From the NCBI GenBank assembly GCA_946221975.1, contig CAMIGT010000143.1, positions 1-5,075 of the forward strand: 5,075 nucleotides of DNA, written 5' to 3'. Shown piece by piece: positions 1-4,585 of this stretch. Under the pieces are notes generated by a model. The model worked only from the letters and a program-made list of their open reading frames with translations. It searched no databases and was not told the DNA's origin. The position numbers were made by a program, and so were the translations under genes. The DNA is from an uncultured Blastococcus sp. (GTDB lineage: Bacteria; Actinomycetota; Actinomycetes; Mycobacteriales; Antricoccaceae). Numbering within the stretch: position 1 is the stretch's first letter; each line of letters opens with the position of its first letter.

Positions 1-1
1 A

Positions 2-802
2 TCAGAGCTGGGTATTGATGAACGCCTGCACGTCATCGAGTACGGCGTCCTTGTTGGTCTCGTTGAAGATCTCATGTCGGGCACCAGGATAGGCGCGCTC
101 GAATCCGCGGTCCGGACGCACGATCTCCCACCCGGCCTTCGACTCGGCGTACGGCACGAGCTCGTCGTCGAGTCCGTGCAGCCACGCGGTCGGCACCGGC
201 AACGTGCCGCGCTGGTTGAGCTTCTCGCCCGCCGCCTTGAGCGCTTCGAGCGTCGGCCGCTTGAACGGGCCGTGCCAGACCAGCTCGTCAGCCTGGTACG
301 CCGCTCCGACCTTCGGATCGCGCGAGAGGACGGCTGGATCGATTGGTACGTCGGGGATCTCCGGAAGCGCGAGCAGCGTGTCGGCGAGGCTGGAGCGGCC
401 CAGCAACGGCCCGGACAACACCGCACACCTCAGCTCGTCGCCGTACTCCTGGATGTAGCGCGCGCCGATCAGCCCGCCCATCGAGTGACCGATGAGCACA
501 ATCGGCAGGCCAGGCTGCTCCAGCTCCGCGCGGCGCGCGAGCAGATGGAAGTCGCGCACTACATCATCGAGGTCTTCGATGAGCACCCGCTCACCATCAC
601 TGCGACCGTGCCCGACGTGGTCGAGCCCGTAGACGACCGCGCCCTCGGCGGGGAGCCGCTGTGCGACGTACTCGTAGCGACCGATGTGTTCGCCGTACCC
701 GTGGCACAGCAGCACGACGTAACGCGGCTCGTCTTCGACGCTGTCCCACCGCGCAGCGGCGAGCGCGCCACCGTGGCCATCCAGGGTGAAGGTCTCGTCC
801 AT
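2..802 (-). CDS. Alpha/beta hydrolase, monoacylglycerol lipase-like (Hydrolase_4 family)
   Basis: A complete 266-aa serine hydrolase, probably cytoplasmic or loosely membrane-associated since no signal peptide is visible. The sequence shows an oxyanion-hole motif HGYGEH followed by RY (residues 34-43), a nucleophile elbow GHSMGG with Ser107, an acid in HGLDDELVP (Asp213 by position) and a catalytic His243 in GARHEIFNE. This order and spacing are those of the monoglyceride lipase/lysophospholipase group, to which Mycobacterium tuberculosis Rv0183 (279 aa) belongs, so hydrolysis of monoacylglycerols or related esters is the likely reaction; the true substrate cannot be read from sequence. The start is fixed by AAGGAG (808-813) five bases upstream of the ATG. 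It lies 22 nt downstream of a TetR gene on the same strand and is most likely cotranscribed with it. The stop, TGA, lies at 2-4, so the gene is complete. Confidence 0.93.
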   Translation of the reverse strand: MDETFTLDGHGGALAAARWDSVEDEPRYVVLLCHGYGEHIGRYEYVAQRLPAEGAVVYGLDHVGHGRSDGERVLIEDLDDVVRDFHLLARRAELEQPGLPIVLIGHSMGGLIGARYIQEYGDELRCAVLSGPLLGRSSLADTLLALPEIPDVPIDPAVLSRDPKVGAAYQADELVWHGPFKRPTLEALKAAGEKLNQRGTLPVPTAWLHGLDDELVPYAESKAGWEIVRPDRGFERAYPGARHEIFNETNKDAVLDDVQAFINTQL

Positions 803-824
803 GCTTACTCCTTAGGTGGCTGAT

Positions 825-1418
825 CTACTCTTCGGCGACGCGGGCCAGCAGCGCACAGAAGTCCTCGATGAGCTCGTCCGCTCGCTCGTCGGTGGGGGCA
901 GCGGCTACCTCGCGTCCGGCCGCGCCGGTCACGGTCGTCAGCACCGTCACGAGCGCCTCGCCGTTGCGGCGCTCGTCGGCGCGGATCAGCCGGCCGTTCT
1001 GGCGCACCCACTCGGCAGCCATTCGGCGGCGCAGGATGTTGAAGCCGGGCGGGCCGTCGCCCCGCAGGAACAGGCCCGCGAGGTCCTTGTCGACCCGGCA
1101 CTGGCGTAGGTAGCCGCGGGCACCGTGCACGAACAGCTCGACCGGGTTGCCCTCGCCGGACTCGCGCGCGTCCGCGACGGCGCGGATCGCCCGCAACTCG
1201 TACTCCTCGTACAGCGCGATGAAGATGTCCGGTTTGCCGCCGAAGTGGTGATAGAGGCTCCCGACGCTCGCACCGGCACGTTCGACGATCGCGGTGACCG
1301 AGGCATCGACGTACCCGAACTCCACAAACACCTGGCGGGCCGAATCCAGCAGCGCGGTGCGGGTCACGCTCGCGCGGCTCGGCGCGGCCGTGGTCTCGGG
1401 CATCAGCGAACTCGACAT
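825..1418 (-). CDS. TetR/AcrR-family transcriptional repressor
   Basis: A 197-aa TetR-family regulator. The N-terminal DNA-binding domain spans about residues 16-65, with the helix-turn-helix at 39-59 (ASVTAIVERAGASVGSLYHHF less its last residue) and the usual YxHF ending. The remaining ~130 residues form the family's variable, helical ligand-binding and dimer domain, so the inducer is unknown. It is the first gene of a likely two-gene unit with the downstream lipase-like hydrolase (22-nt gap), which suggests it controls that gene in response to a lipid or acyl ligand (inference). No ribosome binding site precedes the ATG at 1418, but a TATCCT -10-like element ends exactly six bases before it, which would make the mRNA leaderless; this favours the upstream ATG over the in-frame ATG at 1403, which also lacks a ribosome binding site. 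A 29-bp palindrome directly upstream points to autorepression. Confidence 0.93.
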   Translation of the reverse strand: MSSSLMPETTAAPSRASVTRTALLDSARQVFVEFGYVDASVTAIVERAGASVGSLYHHFGGKPDIFIALYEEYELRAIRAVADARESGEGNPVELFVHGARGYLRQCRVDKDLAGLFLRGDGPPGFNILRRRMAAEWVRQNGRLIRADERRNGEALVTVLTTVTGAAGREVAAAPTDERADELIEDFCALLARVAEE

Positions 1419-1424
1419 TCACGA

Positions 1425-1430
1425 AGGATA
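1425..1430 (-). promoter_or_regulatory. Predicted -10 element for a leaderless tetR transcript
   Basis: TATCCT on the minus strand matches the actinobacterial TAnnnT -10 pattern. It is separated by six bases (TCGTGA) from the TetR ATG, so transcription would begin at or next to the A of the start codon. A weak -35-like TTCCGA lies at 1450-1455 with a 19-bp spacer, inside the palindrome. The lack of a Shine-Dalgarno sequence fits a leaderless mRNA, a common form in actinobacteria. This is a prediction from spacing, not proof. Confidence 0.5.
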
Positions 1431-1431
1431 G

Positions 1432-1460
1432 CGGGTTTCCGAATCCGATTCGGAAGCCCG
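1432..1460. promoter_or_regulatory. 29-bp palindrome, likely TetR operator
   Basis: Two 14-nt arms (1432-1445 and 1447-1460) flank one central base and match at 13 of 14 positions. The inner 19 bp, TTCCGAATCCGATTCGGAA (1437-1455), is perfectly symmetric. Size and symmetry are those of TetR-family operators. It would lie at about -14 to -42 of the predicted tetR start, covering the -35 region and spacer, so bound repressor would block the tetR-hydrolase promoter. It also lies between the divergent DGPF gene and tetR, but about 36 bp from the predicted DGPF promoter, so its effect there is less certain. Confidence 0.75.
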
Positions 1461-1495
1461 TCGTCCCGGGTCGCGGCGAACTTTCTCGCTCACGC

Positions 1496-1522
1496 TGTCG
1501 ATTTGTGTCGACGTCGATCGTC
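1496..1522 (+). promoter_or_regulatory. Candidate ECF42-dependent promoter upstream of the DGPF gene
   Basis: TGTCGA (1496-1501) is followed after 17 bases by CGTC (1519-1522). As I recall the published description of ECF42 promoters in Streptomyces venezuelae, these have TGTCGA at -35 and CG(A/T)C at -10 upstream of DGPF genes, which this pair meets with normal ECF spacing. A second TGTCGA lies at 1506-1511, ten bases later, but has no CG(A/T)C at the right distance. Transcription would start near 1529, giving a leader of about 60 nt. Position in front of the DGPF gene of an ECF42-encoding cluster makes chance less likely. Confidence 0.6.
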
Positions 1523-1589
1523 AGCACTCTGACCGCGCGACCGCGCGGGACAATGACCGCGATGACGCATCGCCGATCAAGGAGGACGC

Positions 1590-1949
1590 ATGAAGTACGT
1601 CGGATTACTCGTCGGGTACGTCGATCCCAACCGTGACTGGGAAACGTTGCCCGAAGACGAACGCAACGCCGAGTTCGAGAGCCACGGCGCCTTCGCCGCA
1701 GCGGTTGAGCAGGCCGAGGGCGCCGAGATCCTCGGTGGCGAGGCACTGACCGGCGGAGACAGCGCCACGGTGTTGCGCGTCGTCGACGGCGAGACCGTCC
1801 TAACCGACGGGCCGTTTACCGAGTCGACCGAGGCGATCGGCGGCTTCTACGTGCTGGAAGCTCCCGACCTGGATGTCGCGGCGCGACTGTTCTCAACGCT
1901 GTCGATGTATGTGATCGAGATCCGGCCGGTGGACACCTCGGTCGGCTAG
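1590..1949 (+). CDS. DGPF-domain (YCII-related) protein, ECF42 partner
   Basis: A 119-aa soluble protein of the YCII-related family. The diagnostic stretch is LTDGPFTESTEAIGGFYVLE at residues 71-90, with the DGPF signature at 73-76; the ends fit too, with an MKYVGLLVG opening strand and a closing IEIRPV strand typical of the ferredoxin-like fold. Biochemical function of DGPF proteins is not established; they are known chiefly as the conserved neighbours and targets of ECF42 sigma factors, and here such a sigma gene lies two genes downstream. The start is clear: AAGGAGG (1579-1585) is four bases upstream of ATG. It is transcribed divergently from tetR, and is probably under the TGTCGA promoter at 1496-1522. 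A 74-nt gap holding a separate promoter follows before the MerR gene, though readthrough is possible since no terminator is seen. Confidence 0.92.
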   Translation: MKYVGLLVGYVDPNRDWETLPEDERNAEFESHGAFAAAVEQAEGAEILGGEALTGGDSATVLRVVDGETVLTDGPFTESTEAIGGFYVLEAPDLDVAARLFSTLSMYVIEIRPVDTSVG

Positions 1950-1982
1950 CCGCGAAAGTAGCTCGGCAGGCGAAGATCGCGC

Positions 1983-2013
1983 TTGACTCTGACACGATGT
2001 CAGCCGGTGAGGT
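1983..2013 (+). promoter_or_regulatory. MerR-type promoter-operator of the merR-like gene
   Basis: A -35 box TTGACT (1983-1988) is followed by the inverted repeat CTGACA-CGA-TGTCAG (1989-2003), perfect in both six-base arms. A weak -10 candidate TGAGGT (2008-2013) follows 19 bp after the -35 box. A dyad sitting inside an elongated 19-bp spacer is the hallmark of promoters controlled by MerR-family activators, and the adjacent gene encodes one, so autoregulation is likely. The -10 box is a poor match to TAnnnT, as expected for an activator-dependent promoter, and is the least certain part. Confidence 0.65.
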
Positions 2014-2019
2014 AGGTGG
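2014..2019 (+). promoter_or_regulatory. Ribosome binding site deciding the MerR start
   Basis: AGGTGG, preceded by GGTGAGGT, stands four bases before ATG 2024. It supports that start over the in-frame ATG at 1997, which has no ribosome binding site and lies inside the operator dyad. If transcription starts near 2020 this site would be only partly in the mRNA, and translation might then be near-leaderless. Confidence 0.55.
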
Positions 2020-2023
2020 CGTC

Positions 2024-2827
2024 ATGATCGGAATCGGAGAGTTCGCCCGGTTGGTCGGAGTGTCGGTGCGCATGCTTCGGCACTACGACCAGCTCGGGCT
2101 TCTAGTACCCGAACGCGTCGACTCGTTCACCGGTTATCGCTTCTATAGCAGCGATCAGCTCGATCGAGCCAACCGACTAGTGGCCCTGAAGGATCTTGGT
2201 TTCAGCCTCGACGAGGTCGGCCAGCTGCTCAACGAGGCGTCATCATCGCGGCTCACCGAGATGTTGTCCGCCCGCGAAGCCGAGCTTCGCAGGCAGATCA
2301 GCCAGGACCACTACCGGCTCTCCCGCGTCCAGGCGAACCTCCGACTCGTAGAACAGGAGAGTCACATGTCCACCACCTACACCGAAGGCCCGCTGCCCGC
2401 ACTCAGCCTCGTGCAGCTTGCCGCGCGCGTCACCGACATGAGCGAGATCGAATCGGAGATCGGCCCGATGTTCGATCGCGTCAACAAGGCCATCGAGGCC
2501 GCCGGGGTCGAACGCGTCGGCCCCGGAGTCGCCCACTACACCTCCGAGGGCGACAGGTTGGTCGCCGCGGCGGGCGAGCAGATCGGCGGCGCGGTGACCC
2601 CGGAGGGGCTCGACCACGCCTCGCTCGAGGCGGTCCCGAGGGCGCTCACCACCCAGTACGTCGGCCCTGACGTCGCCGGGATTCCCGGAGCGTGGCAAGG
2701 GCTCGTCGCCGAAATCGAGCGGCGCGGGCTACAAATGCGAGGCACCTGCCGGGAGGTCTACCTGCAGACCCCGTTCGAGAACGAAGGCACCAAGTGGGTC
2801 GTAGATCTGCAGCAGCCGGTGGCCTGA
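2024..2827 (+). CDS. MerR-family activator with GyrI-like effector-binding domain
   Basis: A 267-aa two-domain regulator. Residues 1-70 form the MerR winged helix domain: IGEFARLVGVSVRMLRHYDQ (3-22) is the helix-turn-helix with the RHYD signature, and TGYRFYS (36-42) is the wing. Residues about 72-113 are a long helix, rich in charged residues, that would form the antiparallel dimer coiled coil. Residues about 118-264 are a GyrI-like/AraC effector-binding domain, ending in the typical REVYLQTP segment (243-250). Relatives such as BmrR bind hydrophobic cations or other small molecules and twist an overlong promoter spacer to activate transcription. The chosen start gives the canonical MerR N-terminus; the upstream ATG (1997) would add nine residues but falls in the operator. 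The gene overlaps the sigma gene by 34 bp. An in-frame ATG at codon 115 with its own ribosome binding site may give a short form. The natural ligand is unknown. Confidence 0.92.
   Translation: MIGIGEFARLVGVSVRMLRHYDQLGLLVPERVDSFTGYRFYSSDQLDRANRLVALKDLGFSLDEVGQLLNEASSSRLTEMLSAREAELRRQISQDHYRLSRVQANLRLVEQESHMSTTYTEGPLPALSLVQLAARVTDMSEIESEIGPMFDRVNKAIEAAGVERVGPGVAHYTSEGDRLVAAAGEQIGGAVTPEGLDHASLEAVPRALTTQYVGPDVAGIPGAWQGLVAEIERRGLQMRGTCREVYLQTPFENEGTKWVVDLQQPVA
2355..2368 (+). promoter_or_regulatory. Internal in-frame ribosome binding site and ATG within the MerR gene
   Basis: AGGAGA (2355-2360) stands five bases before ATG 2366, which is in the MerR frame (Met115). The start lies exactly at the junction of coiled coil and effector domain and would give a 153-aa protein, 2366-2827, consisting only of the GyrI-like domain. 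The arrangement resembles TipAL/TipAS of Streptomyces, where the effector domain is also made alone from an internal start. Use of this site is an inference. Confidence 0.5.
2783..2787 (+). promoter_or_regulatory. Ribosome binding site deciding the sigma factor start
   Basis: GAAGG lies six bases before GTG 2794 and within the end of the MerR gene. No in-frame ATG or GTG exists between 2794 and the first conserved sigma residues, while the more distant in-frame GTG at 2692 would add 34 Arg- and Ala-rich residues that look like a shadow of the MerR frame. The site therefore supports 2794 and implies translational coupling. Confidence 0.6.
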
Positions 2828-4065
2828 CACCGGGCGGCAGCGCCGCAACGCTGGAGCGGGCCTGGCGCGACGAGTGGGGCAGGTTGCTCGCCCTGCTCGT
2901 CGCGCGGTTCCGCGACCTCGAGATCGCCGAGGACGCGCTTGCGGGCGCGTTCGAGGCGGCGGCCCGCACCTGGCCGCGCGACGGCGTACCCGACAACCCA
3001 CCCGCCTGGCTGCTTACCACCGCACGACATCGTGCCCTCGATCGTTTGCGTAGCAAGCAATCCGCCGACCGCGCTCTCCCGATGCTCATCGCCGAACACG
3101 CGGCGACGACGGGTCCTGCCAAGGAGCCCGGCGACGATGAGCTGCGCCTGCTGCTGTTGACCTGCCATCCCGCGCTCGCTCCCGAGTCACAAGCCGCGCT
3201 GGCGCTGCGGCTCGTCCTCGGCCTGCCGACCGCCGAAATCGCCCGGCTGTTTCTGATCTCGGAGGCCACCATGGCAGCCCGGATCACGCGAGCGAAGAAG
3301 AAGATCGCCACCGCCGGATTGCCGTTCGCGATCCCCGACGAAGACCTCCTGCCGGCCAGAGTCGAGACGGCCGCCCGTGCGATCTACCTGTGCTTCACCG
3401 CTGGCTATGCGCCCGGCAATGGTGCTGACGTCGTACGCCGCGACCTCGCCGGCGAAGCCATCCGGCTCGCGAGGGTGCTGGAATCCCTGCTTTCAAGGCG
3501 ATCCGACGCGCGTCCTGTCGTACGCGCGCTGCTCGCGCTCATGCTGCTCCAGCACTCCCGTCGCGACGCGCGCGTCGACGCCGACGGCGCGTTGGTGCTG
3601 CTGGCCGATCAGGACCGCGGGCGCTGGCACCTCGACGAGATCGAGGAGGCACTCGCCCTCTTGCGTCCGCTGCCGCCGGCTGACGGGTACGCCGAAGAGC
3701 TACGCCAGCAGGCGGTGATCGCCGCGCGCCACGCGATCGCCGTACACCCCGACGACACCGACTGGCCGGCAATCGCCCACGACTACCTCGGGCTCGAAAG
3801 GCTCACCGGATCGCCCGTCGTCCGCCTCAACCGGGCCGTCGCCGTCGCCGAGGCCGACGGCCCGCGGGCCGGGCTCACCCTCCTCGAGGGCCTTGACGAG
3901 CTGCTGCCGCGCTCGCACCGGCTGCCCGCCGTACGCGCCGAACTGCTGACCCGCGCGGGCCGCCCCGCTGAGGCCAGCGCCGAGCTCACGCGGGCGATCG
4001 AGCTCTGCCGCAATGAGCTCGAACTCGCCCACCTGCGTGCCCGCCTCGCCGCCCTCTCCGGCTGA
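2794..4065 (+). CDS. ECF42-type RNA polymerase sigma factor with TPR-like C-terminal extension
   Basis: A 423-aa group 4 (ECF) sigma factor, about twice the length of an ordinary ECF sigma because of a C-terminal extension. Sigma region 2 covers about residues 20-95 (AEDAL at 45-49, WPRDGVPDNPPAWLLTTARH at 60-79, then the RALDRL helix). Region 4 covers about 117-172, with LTCHPAL and the DNA-reading helix TAEIARLFLISEATMAARI. The extension starts with AIYLCFTAGYAPGNG (196-210), where many ECF42 members have an FNEGY-type sequence, and continues as helical repeats ending in GRPAEASAELTRAIELCRNE (389-408), a TPR-like hairpin. Such factors usually have no anti-sigma partner and are encoded beside DGPF genes; both hold here, as no membrane or zinc-binding anti-sigma gene is visible. 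The gene overlaps the MerR gene by 34 bp, so their translation is probably coupled. The GTG start at 2794 is preferred for its ribosome binding site; an upstream GTG at 2692 is less likely. Confidence 0.93.
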   Translation: MGRRSAAAGGLTPGGSAATLERAWRDEWGRLLALLVARFRDLEIAEDALAGAFEAAARTWPRDGVPDNPPAWLLTTARHRALDRLRSKQSADRALPMLIAEHAATTGPAKEPGDDELRLLLLTCHPALAPESQAALALRLVLGLPTAEIARLFLISEATMAARITRAKKKIATAGLPFAIPDEDLLPARVETAARAIYLCFTAGYAPGNGADVVRRDLAGEAIRLARVLESLLSRRSDARPVVRALLALMLLQHSRRDARVDADGALVLLADQDRGRWHLDEIEEALALLRPLPPADGYAEELRQQAVIAARHAIAVHPDDTDWPAIAHDYLGLERLTGSPVVRLNRAVAVAEADGPRAGLTLLEGLDELLPRSHRLPAVRAELLTRAGRPAEASAELTRAIELCRNELELAHLRARLAALSG

Positions 4066-4075
4066 GCGCCGCCGG

Positions 4076-4081
4076 TAGATT
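4076..4081 (+). promoter_or_regulatory. Predicted -10 element for a leaderless cupin transcript
   Basis: TAGATT matches the actinobacterial TAnnnT -10 pattern and ends seven bases before the ATG at 4089, so transcription would start at the start codon. No good ribosome binding site lies before this ATG, which agrees with a leaderless mRNA. No convincing -35 box is seen. The gene may therefore have its own promoter in addition to readthrough from the sigma gene. Confidence 0.45.
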
Positions 4082-4088
4082 TGCCAGC

Positions 4089-4514
4089 ATGGGATACGAG
4101 TTCACCGCAGACGACCTCAGCGATCCGGCGGCGCTAGGGATGAGCCAACACCCCGAGGGCGGCTGGTACGTCGAACACTTCCGCGCGGGCCAGACCGTGC
4201 AAACACCGCGCGGCCCGCGGCACCTCGCGTCGGCGATCTCGTTCCTGCTCCAACCGGGCGAGGAGTCCGCCTGGCACACCGTGGCATCCGACGAGATCTG
4301 GTTCTGGCAGGGCGGTGGCGCACTCGAGCTGCGCCTTGGCGGGGATGGCGAGCGCCCGAGCGAGCCCACCACGCACCGGCTCGCTCAAGGAGGCCAGCTC
4401 CTCGTCCCCGCGGGAGTGTGGCAGTCGGCCCGGCCGGCGGACGACGCGCCGGTCATCGTCGGTTGCGTCGTCACCCCCGGCTTCGACTTCGCCGACTTCC
4501 GCCTCCTCCCATAG
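4089..4514 (+). CDS. Cupin_5/DUF985 family protein
   Basis: A 141-aa single-domain cupin of the DUF985 (cupin_5) family, whose yeast member YML079w has a known double-stranded beta-helix structure but no proven reaction. Signature segments in order are HPEGGWY (21-27), an SAISFLLQPGEESAWH stretch (48-63), SDEIWFWQGG (67-76), VPAGVWQSA (106-114) and GCVVTPGFDFADF (125-137). His63 and Glu69 occupy the place where classical cupins bind a metal, but metal binding and substrate are not shown by the sequence. It is cytoplasmic by lack of signal or membrane segments, and is full length for the family. It follows the sigma gene after 23 nt on the same strand, so it could be the last gene of the sigma operon; the TAGATT box just before its ATG suggests it can also be expressed separately. 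No link between this family and ECF42 is known to me. Confidence 0.9.
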   Translation: MGYEFTADDLSDPAALGMSQHPEGGWYVEHFRAGQTVQTPRGPRHLASAISFLLQPGEESAWHTVASDEIWFWQGGGALELRLGGDGERPSEPTTHRLAQGGQLLVPAGVWQSARPADDAPVIVGCVVTPGFDFADFRLLP

Positions 4515-4531
4515 CCCGACCTGGATAACGA

Positions 4532-4570
4532 GGTGGGGTGGTGTTGCCCGAGGGCAACACCACCCCCACC
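4532..4570. terminator. Strong hairpin between convergent genes, likely bidirectional terminator
   Basis: Left arm 4532-4549 and right arm 4552-4570 form an 18-bp stem with a single bulged C (4567). The inner 15 bp (4535-4549 with 4552-4566) pair perfectly, and the tip would open to a CGAG tetraloop. It lies 17 nt after the cupin stop and 15 nt after the stop of the convergent glutamate dehydrogenase gene. Neither side has a U-tract, which is usual for intrinsic terminators in GC-rich actinobacteria. It could end transcription from both sides. Confidence 0.8.
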
Positions 4571-4585
4571 GACGGACCAGAGCGC

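Noticed and set aside
74..823. Open frame of 249 codons on the plus strand opposite the hydrolase
   Set aside because: It is antisense to a hydrolase with a full catalytic triad and strong ribosome binding site, and has no domain signature of its own.
1549..1554. GACAAT as a housekeeping -10 box for the DGPF gene
   Set aside because: It lacks the first T of TAnnnT and no -35 box is found 16-19 bases upstream; the TGTCGA promoter is the better candidate.
805..1746. Open frame of 313 codons on the minus strand across the tetR gene and the divergent intergenic region
   Set aside because: The product is extremely rich in Arg and Pro, resembles no family, and runs through the tetR gene, the control region and the DGPF gene; it is a GC-rich shadow frame.
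1997..2023. Upstream ATG of the MerR regulator
   Set aside because: It falls inside the operator dyad, has no ribosome binding site, and the canonical MerR N-terminus starts at ATG 2024.
2692..2793. Upstream GTG extension of the sigma factor
   Set aside because: It adds 34 Arg/Ala-rich residues unlike any sigma N-terminus, lies within the MerR effector domain coding region, and has a weaker ribosome binding site than GTG 2794.
2646..3311. Open frame of 221 codons on the minus strand opposite the MerR end and sigma region 2
   Set aside because: Low-complexity Ser/Arg/Ala composition, opposite a clearly conserved sigma factor; a shadow frame.
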